DNA of 14,789 nucleotides from Methanomassiliicoccales archaeon (GTDB taxonomy: Archaea; Thermoplasmatota; Thermoplasmata; Sysuiplasmatales; Sysuiplasmataceae). The first letter of the stretch is position 1. Every line of letters begins with the position of its first letter. The stretch spans positions 1 to 14,789 of the forward strand of contig DAHXLZ010000184.1 of assembly GCA_027365715.1 (NCBI GenBank), in the 5' to 3' direction. The position numbers and the translations under genes are program-made. Shown here one piece after another: positions 1 through 7,641 of this stretch. The notes under the pieces were generated by a model that saw only the letters and a list, made by a program, of their open reading frames with translations, did no database searches and was not told the DNA's origin.

Positions 1-1
1 G

Positions 2-154
2 CTGCTGAATGGAGCGCAGCCGTTCACCATGGAGCGACTCGCAGCACTCTGCGAATATCTCGAGTGCCCGCTTGATGAGATACTCAGATACCGCGTTCCA
101 AGACGAAGAGCCCTTAACCACCAGAGTATTATCAGGAGTCCAAACCACCTCTGA
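2..154 (+). CDS. C-terminal part of an XRE/Cro-CI type HTH regulator (5' end outside window)
   Basis: The frame is open from the window edge and gives about 50 residues before tandem TGA stops (152-157). The readable part runs LLNGAQPFTMERLAALCEYL, then ECPLDEILRYRVP. This is the recognition-helix tail and last helices of small Cro/CI-like proteins of the YozG/HTH_26 type, which end in a conserved 'T-L-x-x-L-C-x-x-L-x-C-x-x-x-D-(I/L)-L-x-Y' pattern. The first helices and the start lie upstream. The gene points toward the sugar island, so it could be a local regulator, but nothing seen ties it to a specific operator. The overlapping ATG frame at 9-260 is a shadow. The family call rests on this tail only. 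Confidence 0.6.
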   Translation: MLNGAQPFTMERLAALCEYLECPLDEILRYRVPRRRALNHQSIIRSPNHL

Positions 155-314
155 TGAGACACTCTCCCTGCTGTTCCGCGTCGTCCAGGTGCCGCCTGTT
201 GACGTTATAGGGCGGAATGATTGCTGCACTTTCTCTGCAATTCATGAATTTGGCGCGTAAGAACAGCGAGTGTGCATTGGCGGTTGTTGAGCTTAACCGG
301 GCCGAATGAATTCT

Positions 315-1112
315 TCAAGACTTATGGTCCCTCATAATTTTGAGAGCTGTAGTTTCATTGATTGCTGCCATCTGACCGCCATCGACAAGCATGGCAGATC
401 CTGTTATGAATGAGGCATTGTCGGAAATGAGGAATGAAATCACTTCGGCAATTTCCTCCGGTCTTCCCGCCCGTCCAAGAGCATGAGAGAGAAGCGACGC
501 ATTGAACTCATCAGGTTTCTCCTTTTGCCACTCGATTATTCTCTCACTGAGGACCAGGCCCGGTAGCACCGAATTTACCCTGACTCCCGATTTGCCGAAC
601 TCGGCTGCCAGCGATCGTGTGAGTGCATTCATCGCGGCCTTCGCTGCATCGTACGCCACAGAATCAGTATCTCCCGCAGCCAGAGCATGTACTGAGGAGA
701 TATTCACCACACTCCCTCCACCATTCTTTATCATTGCGGGAATGAGTCTTCTGCACAGCGTCACCGCGGAAAAGAAGCTGACGTCAAATGTGTACAGCCA
801 ATCTTCCCTGCTGAGTTCGAGGAATGTACCGCGAACCATGTTGAAAGCATTGTTGACAAGGCCTTTGAGTCTGAGGCCCGTACTGTCAACGGCATCCACA
901 ACTCTGTCAATCGTGTCTGCCTTTGTGATGTCTCCTTCCACGCACAGGACTGTGCCGCCGTTGCGGGATATTGTCTCGCGAACTGCCGAAGTATCAGCTA
1001 TGTCTGTAATAACAACCGCATAACCATCACCTGCAAGCTTCCTCGACACCGCCTTTCCGATTCCCCTGGAGGCACCGGTTACAACCGCGACCTGACCGTT
1101 CATCCGATTCAT
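315..1112 (-). CDS. SDR-family NAD(P)-dependent oxidoreductase
   Basis: Classical short-chain dehydrogenase of about 265 residues, the usual family length. From the ATG at 1110-1112, the nucleotide-binding TGASRGIG lies at about residues 12-19, the acidic D of GDIT near 61, NNAF at 87-90, the serine of NISSV at about 140, and the YDAAK active site at Y154/K158. The C-terminal 'ITGSAMLVDGG' motif is typical. Oddly, the position that normally holds the fourth catalytic residue (Asn in 'DVN') reads DVS, so Ser replaces Asn at about 112. Starts at TTG 1130, ATG 1112 or ATG 1103 are all possible. I chose 1112 because a weak TATA-like stretch lies about 28 nt upstream, which suits a leaderless transcript. 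The gene is divergent from the sugar ABC operon, so a role in oxidising the imported sugar or polyol is likely. The substrate is unknown. Confidence 0.9.
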   Translation of the reverse strand: MNRMNGQVAVVTGASRGIGKAVSRKLAGDGYAVVITDIADTSAVRETISRNGGTVLCVEGDITKADTIDRVVDAVDSTGLRLKGLVNNAFNMVRGTFLELSREDWLYTFDVSFFSAVTLCRRLIPAMIKNGGGSVVNISSVHALAAGDTDSVAYDAAKAAMNALTRSLAAEFGKSGVRVNSVLPGLVLSERIIEWQKEKPDEFNASLLSHALGRAGRPEEIAEVISFLISDNASFITGSAMLVDGGQMAAINETTALKIMRDHKS

Positions 1113-1376
1113 CTGCCGATGGATATTCAATCAAACCTTAAGAAATGTGTCACATGTGTACCCAGCACTGGTGCTGAACGTACTGGCAGAGAGTTGAGAA
1201 TCTATCCGCTCTGTGATCCTTATTCAGATCGTCTCAAACGAAATCAACGAAGAACGGAGCACTTTCAATATCTGTTCTGTGCAGTTAATGTTATTAATGA
1301 TGACCCGAATGCAGGAAGGGAAATGTCTGCTTCCGTGAACTGGAAGTCTGGCTCATAGTGTGCAGAGGTTTTGTCA
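1113..1376. promoter_or_regulatory. Divergent promoter region between SDR and ABC operon, with palindromes
   Basis: About 264 bases with no convincing gene separate two divergent transcription units. Visible elements are an 8-bp perfect palindrome CACATGTG (1151-1158) and, four bases on, a 6-bp inverted repeat CAGCAC-tg-GTGCTG (1163-1176). An AT-rich, TATA-like stretch TTAATGTTATTAATGA (1285-1300) lies about 80 bp before the permease start. The palindromes sit behind the minus-strand SDR start and could bind a dimeric regulator. This is pattern only, with no known operator match. Confidence 0.35.
1365..1369 (+). promoter_or_regulatory. Shine-Dalgarno that decides the TTG start of permease 1
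   Basis: GAGGT lies 7 nt before TTG at 1377-1379. The alternative TTG at 1371 would have only 1 nt of spacing and GTG at 1389 would have 19. The second permease has the same arrangement (GAGGTGG, 7 nt, TTG), which supports 1377. Confidence 0.6.
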
Positions 1377-2255
1377 TTGCGCCTAGGCGTGTTCGAACAG
1401 TTGAAAAAAAAGAGTTTTGTGTTCTTTATACCGACCGGTATTTTTTCACTCGTCCTTCTGTATCTCGTCTTCTGGAATGTTTCCAATTCACTGACAAATT
1501 CATCGGCGCTTAACCCCAGGTCGACTTTTGTCGGCTTGAGCACATACATAGCTGTTTTTCATGATCCTGTATTCATTGCATCGATGCAGGCCTCCCTTAC
1601 CTGGGTGGTCTCCCTTATCGTGTTCGGCAATCTGATCGGCATAATGTTCGCCGGCCTGCTGTTCAATGTCGGAAACGGAAAAGTGAGATTGTTTTTCACC
1701 ACACTATTCATCTATCCGATGGCCATTTCAATGGCTGCATCCGGCGTAATCTGGACATGGCTCTTCAATACAAACGACGGCATCAACACCATCCTCAGAC
1801 CGCTCGGGCTCCCTGCCTACACATGGCTGGACAAACCCTCAAGTGCATTGCCCAGTCTCATACTGGTATCGATATGGGTGTTTTCCGGTCTCGCCATGAT
1901 ATTCTACCTTGCTTCCTTTCAGAACGTCAACAAGGAAACGATTGAATCTGCGAGAATCGATGGTGCGTCGTTTTTAAGAATCCTGACACGCATCCTTCTC
2001 CCTGAGGCAAAGAACGCATTCATTGTTTCCACAGCGCTGCTTTTCCTGTTTGCACTTCGAATCTTCTCCCTGCCGTTTGTCTCTACCGGTTTGAATCCAT
2101 TCACAGAAACCGCCGTGCTCAATATGTACTTCTACTACATTACTGAGTTCTTTGCCAAATCCTCAGTTGTCAGTGTTATTATCGTGCTGGTGGCTGCGGC
2201 TGTGGTCATACCGTACGCACTTTATGGCCTCAAGAGGTGGATCTCAGTTGACTAG
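1377..2255 (+). CDS. Sugar ABC transporter permease, MalF/UgpA type
   Basis: Integral membrane permease of about 292 residues for a carbohydrate importer of the CUT1 class. Six hydrophobic segments are visible. The first follows a short Lys-rich cytoplasmic N-terminus (residues ~13-34). The binding-protein-dependent transport signature, the EAA loop that contacts the ATPase, reads ESARIDGASFLRILTRILLP at about residues 190-209. MalF-like features include the Trp-rich 'VIWTWLFN' segment before the loop. Start is TTG 1377, chosen from the Shine-Dalgarno spacing. It is the first gene of a three-gene operon and overlaps the second permease by 8 nt. No extracellular binding protein gene accompanies it. 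The transported sugar cannot be inferred from the permease. Confidence 0.93.
   Translation: MRLGVFEQLKKKSFVFFIPTGIFSLVLLYLVFWNVSNSLTNSSALNPRSTFVGLSTYIAVFHDPVFIASMQASLTWVVSLIVFGNLIGIMFAGLLFNVGNGKVRLFFTTLFIYPMAISMAASGVIWTWLFNTNDGINTILRPLGLPAYTWLDKPSSALPSLILVSIWVFSGLAMIFYLASFQNVNKETIESARIDGASFLRILTRILLPEAKNAFIVSTALLFLFALRIFSLPFVSTGLNPFTETAVLNMYFYYITEFFAKSSVVSVIIVLVAAAVVIPYALYGLKRWISVD
2234..2240 (+). promoter_or_regulatory. Shine-Dalgarno for permease 2 inside permease 1
   Basis: GAGGTGG is 7 nt before TTG 2248-2250 and lies within the last codons of permease 1. It resolves the start of the second permease, whose open frame otherwise extends back to 2152 over an out-of-frame membrane-protein segment with no family similarity. 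Confidence 0.65.
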
Positions 2256-3102
2256 AACCAGGCTGATTGGAAGTGTTACACGTCACAGGATAACAGCTGT
2301 GATTAAGTACGCCGTGCTGGTTCTGTTTTCGATCGCATGGCTTGTACCTGCGTACAGCATGATCATAAATTCACTCAAAACAGCAGAGGGGGTAATCACA
2401 ACTCCTGTGCTGCAGCCGGCGGGCTTCTCTACAGGAGCACTCAGCGTTGTACTCTCCCAAATGAGCCAGCCGCTGATCAACAGCATCGTGGTAGTTGTGC
2501 CTGTTGCAATCATTTCCACGTTCGTAGGCGCTATGGCCGCCTATTACCTTTACAGGGTTACATCATTGCTCAACAATGTGGTATTCACAGTCGTAGCGAT
2601 TGCCACATTTATACCTTATCAGATCACGCTTGTCCCGCTCACGCGCCTTGTTGTGCAGGCAGGCATTTTTAACACCTACCCCGGATTGATTTTTGCCTTT
2701 CTGATATTCTACCTGCCAACAGGAGCTTTGCTTATGTCCATATTCATGGCCGTCCTGCCAAAGAAGACTATCGAGGCGGCAAGAATCGACGGGGCAAGCG
2801 ACTGGCTCATATTCAGAAGGATAGTCTGGCCCCTCGTCGTTCCAGGAGCCGTTTCAACTTTCATGTTCATAGTTGTTGAAACCTGGAACAACTTCTTCAT
2901 TCCTCTGATACTTACCTCAACTCCAGACATGAGAACTGTTTCGGTTGCGGTTCTTTACTATTCAGGTGGATTCGGCTCGCTGTACAACGAGAGCTTCGCA
3001 GCGGCCCTCGTTGCATCAATTGTACCGCTGATCATAATCGTCATACTTGGGAGATATTTCATTAGAGGATTCCTCGCACTGGGAACGGCAAATAAGGGTT
3101 AG
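2248..3102 (+). CDS. Sugar ABC transporter permease, MalG/UgpE type
   Basis: Second permease of the CUT1-type importer, about 284 residues from TTG 2248. The N-terminus RHRITAVIKYAVLVLFSIAW followed by 'VPAYSMIINSLKT' is the standard MalG/UgpE opening: TM1, then the 'SLK' motif. The EAA motif EAARIDGASDWLIFRRIVWP lies at about residues 176-195. The late 'VETWNNFFIPLIL' segment matches the family pattern W-N-(D/N)-(F/Y)-x-x-P. Six membrane segments are visible. It would pair with permease 1 to form the channel and with the ATPase encoded 6 bp downstream. Translational coupling through the 8-nt overlap would keep the two permeases near equal amounts. The longer frame starting at 2152 is rejected as the true start. 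Confidence 0.93.
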   Translation: MTRTRLIGSVTRHRITAVIKYAVLVLFSIAWLVPAYSMIINSLKTAEGVITTPVLQPAGFSTGALSVVLSQMSQPLINSIVVVVPVAIISTFVGAMAAYYLYRVTSLLNNVVFTVVAIATFIPYQITLVPLTRLVVQAGIFNTYPGLIFAFLIFYLPTGALLMSIFMAVLPKKTIEAARIDGASDWLIFRRIVWPLVVPGAVSTFMFIVVETWNNFFIPLILTSTPDMRTVSVAVLYYSGGFGSLYNESFAAALVASIVPLIIIVILGRYFIRGFLALGTANKG

Positions 3103-3108
3103 ATTCAT

Positions 3109-4260
3109 ATGGTCAAGATAGAATTTAAAAATGTGGTGAAAATATTTGGCAAGAAAGAGAAGTCCAAGACTGTCATAAATGATATGTCCTTCGAAGTATC
3201 TCACGGCGACTTTTTCGGAATCATCGGCTCCAGCGGTTCGGGAAAAACAACGGTGTTGAGAATGATTGCCGGTCTGGAAAATCCTACACACGGGACTATA
3301 TCATTTGACGACCATGCTGTGTCAAGCAACGGTAAAATTCTGGTTCCTGTCGAAGACAGGAATATTGGAATGGTGTTCCAGAACTGGGCACTATATCCAC
3401 ATATGACGAATTTTGAAAACATCGCTTTTCCGCTGAGGGCCAAGAGAGTGCCGCATGAAGAAGTGAAGAGGAAAGTGGAATATCTTGCCGAACTGCTCAA
3501 CATAAAGGAAGCGCTGAACCAGAGACCCGGGACTATAAGCGGCGGCCAGCAGCAGAGGGTCAGCGTATGCCGTGCACTTGCAAAGGATCCATCTCTCCTT
3601 CTTCTTGATGAACCATTCAGCAATCTGGATGCAACGATAAAGGACAGTGCGCGCTCGCTGGTAAGGAAGGTTCAGAAGGATCTTGGAATCACTGCGATAA
3701 TTGTTTCGCACGATCCTGCAGACATATTCGCCTTTGCGCCAAGAACACTCTGCATCACAAATGGGACAAACGGACAGACTGACAACACCACTGACCTGTA
3801 TCACAAGCCGAACACGATAGATGTTGCAAAGTCGATAGGCGAAATTAATTTGCTGATGACAAGAATCGAACCATCGGGGGGAAGCTATGCTGCAATGATT
3901 GGTGATGAAAGCAAATTGCAGCTTGAGAAAGATGAGTTGCGTCTGAATGCCGGGAATGGCTCAGCCGGCAGCATCATACTCGGCATCAGACCCGAGGACA
4001 TCAGAATCGCCCAGGCTCCGGGTCTGGCGGCAGGAGAAGCGGTCGATTGGATCAAACTGTGTCCTGCGACGGTCAAGATATCCAGTTACTCATCAGGTAT
4101 TTTCAGGATACTCATGCAGATAAAAGGCGTCGAGGCCGATGTGGCAACGACTTCCGAGATGCCTTTGCCTCCCGGCCAGGCTGTGCATATTTATGTAAGG
4201 AGACATGAAATTAAGTTTTTTGATGCTCAGGGAAACAATGTGAAGAGATATGGAAACTGA
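3109..4260 (+). CDS. Sugar ABC transporter ATP-binding protein, MalK/UgpC type
   Basis: Full-length ATPase subunit of 383 residues. Walker A is GSSGSGKTT at 40-48 (K46), the Q-loop Gln is at about 91 in 'VFQNWALYPHMT', the signature SGGQQQR at 144-150, Walker B 'LLLLDEPFSNLD' with D167/E168, and the switch His at 201 in VSHD. A C-terminal regulatory region of about 150 residues contains 'GIRPEDIR', as in the TOBE/OB domains of MalK, UgpC and archaeal GlcV. It energises uptake by the two permeases just upstream. The spacing is 6 bp, so it is the last gene of the operon. The start is ATG 3109, with a modest AGGG-type ribosome site. The protein looks intact with all catalytic motifs. Confidence 0.95.
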   Translation: MVKIEFKNVVKIFGKKEKSKTVINDMSFEVSHGDFFGIIGSSGSGKTTVLRMIAGLENPTHGTISFDDHAVSSNGKILVPVEDRNIGMVFQNWALYPHMTNFENIAFPLRAKRVPHEEVKRKVEYLAELLNIKEALNQRPGTISGGQQQRVSVCRALAKDPSLLLLDEPFSNLDATIKDSARSLVRKVQKDLGITAIIVSHDPADIFAFAPRTLCITNGTNGQTDNTTDLYHKPNTIDVAKSIGEINLLMTRIEPSGGSYAAMIGDESKLQLEKDELRLNAGNGSAGSIILGIRPEDIRIAQAPGLAAGEAVDWIKLCPATVKISSYSSGIFRILMQIKGVEADVATTSEMPLPPGQAVHIYVRRHEIKFFDAQGNNVKRYGN

Positions 4261-4391
4261 ACCAGCTGTCCGCGCATCAGTTTGATTTCCCACTGCACTG
4301 AAAATGTTCTGTCTGGGGCAGCAAGCAGCTTCTGCAGCCATGGACTTCCCGGATACCTTTACCACATATCGGAAAGGGTTGAGCTGCAGGC
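4261..4391. other. Convergent intergenic spacer, nothing supported
   Basis: 131 bases separate the end of the ATPase (plus) from the end of the Gfo/Idh gene (minus). I see no hairpin with a T-run and no open frame that resembles a protein. Confidence 0.4.
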
Positions 4392-5366
4392 TCACATCTC
4401 AGCGTTCCTGTAGATGTCCTTCACTGCCCTCAGATCTCTCAGCGCGAGAGTCGGGTCGAAAGGCACATTAATGTTTTCTGAAACGCTCCTGAGAAAGCCG
4501 CCGATTTCATTGTCAAACGCATCTTCTATCTCAACATCGACCGTTTTTCCATTGAGTACTGGCCTGCCGAAGGCATGCCTCACACCGGTCATGTACTTGA
4601 AATCGACCTTTGGCTTCGTTTCCATATCTTCGACAATCGAGCCTTCTGTTCCTATAACTTCAAAAGCAGGAACCCTGACAGGATCAATGTAGCTCCAGCT
4701 GTAAAAGAAGCTGCCTGTTGCACCATTATTGAATCTGAAGAGTGCAAATGTTGTATCATTCTCCTCTATGGAGGAAATGCCCTTTGATGTATAGCTCTTC
4801 ACCTCAGAATACGCTCCGCCAAAATTCAGTATTGTGTCGATATAATGGATTCCTCCATCTACAAGAGCACCGCCGCCCATAATCGATGATTTTATCCTCC
4901 ATCCGTGCCCACCATAGAGCCTCTGGTCGCGGACTATCAGCGCATGAAGCTTTCCTATCTTTCCATTGCGGATGGCATCCATCACCCATCTGGCAGAAGA
5001 ATCAAAATAATATTGTTCTGCTACCATAAATTTGACATTATTTTTTCTGCTCTCATTTATCATTTCATCCGCATCAGACACATCTGTTGCTATCGGCTTC
5101 TCGATCAGCACATGCTTACCGCTGCGCATTGCTCGCACCGCCACTTCCCTGTGCAAATTGTGCGGCAAAATTATGTCGGCCACATCCGCATTGGAAGAAA
5201 GGGCCTCGTCCAGGTCAGTATACGTCTTCCTGATGTCATATACTTCTGATAATTCATTCAGCACTTCTCTGTTCCTGCTGAAAATCTCAATTTCCACATC
5301 CATCCTGCTGAGCGATGCAAGGTGTATTTTGCCAAACCCGTTTGCTCCAAGAACAATTACTTTCAC
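4392..5366 (-). CDS. Gfo/Idh/MocA family oxidoreductase
   Basis: NAD(P)-dependent sugar or inositol dehydrogenase-like enzyme of 324 residues, slightly short of the usual 330-380. The N-terminal Rossmann motif GANGFGKIH is at residues 7-15. The catalytic lysine motif EKP is at 89-91 in 'VLIEKPIATDVSDAD'. The C-terminal catalytic pair lies in 'GGGALVDGGIHYID' (D170, H174), which is hallmark MocA/Gfo chemistry. The start is GTG at 5364-5366, so the motif begins at the normal distance from the N-terminus. The gene is transcribed away from the SDR/kinase unit and shares with it a 340-bp divergent region. Members oxidise inositols, glucose, xylose, galactose or amino-sugar derivatives. The substrate here is undetermined, but the setting implies a role in the same catabolic route. 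Confidence 0.93.
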   Translation of the reverse strand: MKVIVLGANGFGKIHLASLSRMDVEIEIFSRNREVLNELSEVYDIRKTYTDLDEALSSNADVADIILPHNLHREVAVRAMRSGKHVLIEKPIATDVSDADEMINESRKNNVKFMVAEQYYFDSSARWVMDAIRNGKIGKLHALIVRDQRLYGGHGWRIKSSIMGGGALVDGGIHYIDTILNFGGAYSEVKSYTSKGISSIEENDTTFALFRFNNGATGSFFYSWSYIDPVRVPAFEVIGTEGSIVEDMETKPKVDFKYMTGVRHAFGRPVLNGKTVDVEIEDAFDNEIGGFLRSVSENINVPFDPTLALRDLRAVKDIYRNAEM

Positions 5367-5706
5367 GAGGTGTAAAGCGACTTGTCACACAAAAAGATTT
5401 GTTTTTGAAGCAGGCCGAACCCGGCTTGACAGTATGCACGATTCCTGAGAAAAAGACAGCACTGCACGGTTCTCTGGAGTGGAAGCGCATGATGAAAGAC
5501 TTCGCGCTCGAATACGGCACAGCTGAATGGCGATGCGTCAAACAATCCACTGTTCTATACAGAATTCCGCACCGAATTATGGCACATTTTCCCGAGACCG
5601 GAAAATGTTGGGGTCGTGTTCGGCAACTCCGAGAAAGAATACATATTGGGACGGAATATCACAGGCAGCCTGATTCAAGAGGCTTGAGGATTTAGGAGAG
5701 ATACGA
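5367..5706. promoter_or_regulatory. 340-bp divergent control region with a 9-bp inverted repeat
   Basis: This stretch lies between divergent Gfo/Idh and SDR genes and has no convincing gene. The open frame across 5315-5695 overlaps the Gfo/Idh start and looks like no protein. It holds a perfect inverted repeat ACATTTTCC / GGAAAATGT (5584-5592 and 5600-5608, 7-nt spacer) and a TATA-like AATACATATT (5639-5648). The AGGAG ribosome site (5694-5698) is 8 nt before the SDR ATG. A smaller CAAAAA/TTTTTG repeat lies at 5390-5407, near the Gfo/Idh start. The 9-bp repeat sits upstream of the putative SDR TATA box, where an operator or activator site would fit. Confidence 0.45.
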
Positions 5707-6486
5707 ATGAATTTTGATGGAAAGGTAGTCGTTGTGACTGGGGGATCAAGCGGAATAGGGAGGGCAATAGTGGAGAGATTTCTTTCAGGAGGGGCAAGCG
5801 TTGTCACATGCCACTTCGGTGATACAAAGGGCGCAACCAGCCTGATGAATGAGGCAGAAGCAGGAGGATGGAGTAAACGGCTTCAGGTGATGGACGCCGA
5901 CATTTCTAAAAGAGAGACTTCTGCCAGGCTTGTTCAGACCTCACTCAACAGTTTCGGCGACATGCATACTTGGGTGAATAACGCTGCGATTCAGCGACTG
6001 GCAAAATCCGAAGAGCTTGAAGAAACAGAGTGGCACAAGATATTGTCTGTAAATCTTGACGGCTATTTCTTCGGCTGTCAGGCTGCGGCAAAACACTTCA
6101 TTACCAAGAGGCGCGGAAGCATCATTAACATAACATCGGGAGTCAACCTCCTTGCGGTGAAATATCTGGCAGCATATACGGCAGCAAAGGGGGCGATTGC
6201 CTCCCTGACAAGGGCTCTGGCAGTTGAATGGGGACCGTATGGCGTGACTGTAAATTCGGTTGCTCCGGGTGCCACCGACACTCCCCTGAATCTGGAAGTC
6301 TACACACCGGAGGTTCGAAGACTTTACAACGAGAGAATACCGCTCGGTCACATAGCAACACCCGATGAGATTGCATCGGCCGTAACTTTTCTCGCCTCGC
6401 CCGAAAGCAGTTACGTCACCGGCCATGAGCTGGTCGTTGACGGCGGCCTTAACTACAATGGGACTGTATATCACCCTCTCGATTGA
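5707..6486 (+). CDS. SDR-family oxidoreductase (sugar/polyol dehydrogenase-like)
   Basis: Classical SDR of 259 residues. TGGSSGIG is at 11-18, NNAA at 91-94, and the catalytic Asn in 'VNLDG' at 116. The serine of 'NITSGV' is at 144, YTAAK gives Y157/K161, and 'SYVTGHELVVDGG' lies near the C-terminus. The full N-S-Y-K tetrad is present, unlike the SDR at 315-1112. The AGGAG ribosome site 8 nt upstream supports the ATG. It resembles the glucose 1-dehydrogenase/gluconate 5-dehydrogenase group. The PfkB kinase starts 51 bp downstream in the same direction, suggesting oxidation followed by phosphorylation of one intermediate. Confidence 0.93.
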   Translation: MNFDGKVVVVTGGSSGIGRAIVERFLSGGASVVTCHFGDTKGATSLMNEAEAGGWSKRLQVMDADISKRETSARLVQTSLNSFGDMHTWVNNAAIQRLAKSEELEETEWHKILSVNLDGYFFGCQAAAKHFITKRRGSIINITSGVNLLAVKYLAAYTAAKGAIASLTRALAVEWGPYGVTVNSVAPGATDTPLNLEVYTPEVRRLYNERIPLGHIATPDEIASAVTFLASPESSYVTGHELVVDGGLNYNGTVYHPLD

Positions 6487-6537
6487 ACAAACGAATTGAG
6501 GCAGAACACACTATTGAGAGAATGAACGGGAATACGG

Positions 6538-7581
6538 ATGAAGGTTATGCGTTGCGTGGTCACCTCCGGTGAGATGCTTGTCGACATGATACCTGTCAAT
6601 GGCAGGTTTAAGAATAGTAAGTATCATTATGCAGCCCATCCTGGCGGAGCACCAGCCAACGTTGCGATAGGCCTGGCCAGACTGAAATGCAAGGCCAGAT
6701 TCATCGGCAAACTCTCCTCTGACAGCTTCGGAAGAATGTTGCTACGGACTCTCCGGGATAACAGAGTTGACACACATTTTCTGCCGCGATTGAGTGAGCG
6801 GTATACGGCTATCGCACTTGTTTCACTGGATGAGGAGGGAAACAGGGAATTCAGCTTCTACCAGGAAGGAGCAGCAAACTGGGATTTAAACGAACAGGAG
6901 GTTACCGCAGATATGCTCGACGGAGCATCCGTTTGCCACATCGGATTGGTATCGCTTGCAAGGGAGCCTTCCAGAACATCAACGCTTAAATTAATCGAGC
7001 TTGCCAGGGCGCACAGGAAGCTTGTTTCCTGCGATCTGAATGTCCGTCTGCAATTATGGGATTCCGGGGAAGAGATGCGGGAATATATCAGGATCCTGCT
7101 CGAACGCTCTGACATTTTCAAGTGCAGTGAAGAAGAACTGGGCCACATTGATATACCTGCAGCAATGCCCGCATTCTCAGGTGTGACCAGCAGGAAGATG
7201 AAAACAGCAGGGATTGTAAAACTGAGCAGGAAGATTCTGGAATCGGGACCAGGACTTGTAATCGTTACGATGGGAAGCGACGGGGCTGTGCTGACAACCG
7301 GAAGCGGACAGGCTGTGGTACCTGCGATGAAAATCAGGGCTGTTGACACAACGGGTGCCGGCGACGCCTTCACTTCCGGGATACTGTGCCGCATCATGGA
7401 GGAAGGGAGGGTGACCCGCAAAAGCATTTCATCGCTGCAGGATTCGGAACTGATGAATTTCGGAATTTTTGCCAATGCCGTCGCGGGTATAAGCTGCAAG
7501 AGATACGGCGGCATAGAGTCGATGCCCTATCTTGAAGAGATTCGAACTGCAGTGAAGAGAAACCGGGGGAATTGTTTCTGA
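6538..7581 (+). CDS. PfkB-family carbohydrate kinase (fructokinase/KDG-kinase-like)
   Basis: Ribokinase/PfkB-fold kinase of 347 residues. Signature 1 is visible as 'HPGGAPANVAIGLARL' (34-49). Signature 2, DTTGAGDAF (270-278), contains the catalytic base D276 and anion hole. The central CDLNVRLQLW (165-174) corresponds to the 'D-x-N-x-R-x-x-L-W' pattern of fructokinases and 2-keto-3-deoxygluconate kinases. It would phosphorylate a terminal hydroxyl of a keto-sugar or keto-acid with ATP, probably downstream of one of the neighbouring dehydrogenases. It is co-directional with the SDR 51 bp upstream. Either ATG 6538 or ATG 6547 could be used. The stop codon overlaps an ATG (TGATG, 7579-7583) opening a 15-codon frame that may be a relic of another gene. 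Confidence 0.93.
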   Translation: MKVMRCVVTSGEMLVDMIPVNGRFKNSKYHYAAHPGGAPANVAIGLARLKCKARFIGKLSSDSFGRMLLRTLRDNRVDTHFLPRLSERYTAIALVSLDEEGNREFSFYQEGAANWDLNEQEVTADMLDGASVCHIGLVSLAREPSRTSTLKLIELARAHRKLVSCDLNVRLQLWDSGEEMREYIRILLERSDIFKCSEEELGHIDIPAAMPAFSGVTSRKMKTAGIVKLSRKILESGPGLVIVTMGSDGAVLTTGSGQAVVPAMKIRAVDTTGAGDAFTSGILCRIMEEGRVTRKSISSLQDSELMNFGIFANAVAGISCKRYGGIESMPYLEEIRTAVKRNRGNCF

Positions 7582-7628
7582 TGAAAGCCATCGTCGGTGA
7601 AACTGGTTGGTCCGGCTGCTGTCCATAA
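7581..7628 (+). pseudogene. Possible relic of an MDR dehydrogenase start, coupled to the kinase stop
   Basis: An ATG overlaps the kinase TGA by one base and gives MKAIVGETGWSGCCP before TAA. The opening MKAIV is the usual first strand of zinc alcohol dehydrogenase-like proteins, and the intact MDR at 8869 begins MKAIVSERHG. The match is only five residues, so chance is possible. The coupled TGATG position is what makes it notable. Confidence 0.25.
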
Positions 7629-7641
7629 ACTCGGCGCTGGC

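Noticed and set aside
239..250. 12-bp palindrome AATTCATGAATT after the regulator fragment
   Set aside because: AT-rich, not placed at a promoter, and plausible by chance.
9..260. 83-codon plus-strand frame at the left edge
   Set aside because: It overlaps, in another frame, the convincing XRE-type C-terminus at 2-154 and resembles no protein.
502..1023. 173-codon plus-strand frame antisense to the SDR
   Set aside because: It is a mirror of a strongly conserved SDR coding sequence with no ribosome site; Ser/Thr-rich composition is typical of antisense frames.
5287..5550. 87-codon minus-strand frame upstream of Gfo/Idh
   Set aside because: It overlaps the Gfo/Idh start in another frame and has Cys/Ser/Phe-rich low-quality composition.
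5315..5695. 126-codon plus-strand frame over the divergent region
   Set aside because: It begins inside the Gfo/Idh gene, covers the inverted repeat and promoter, and has no domain-like pattern.
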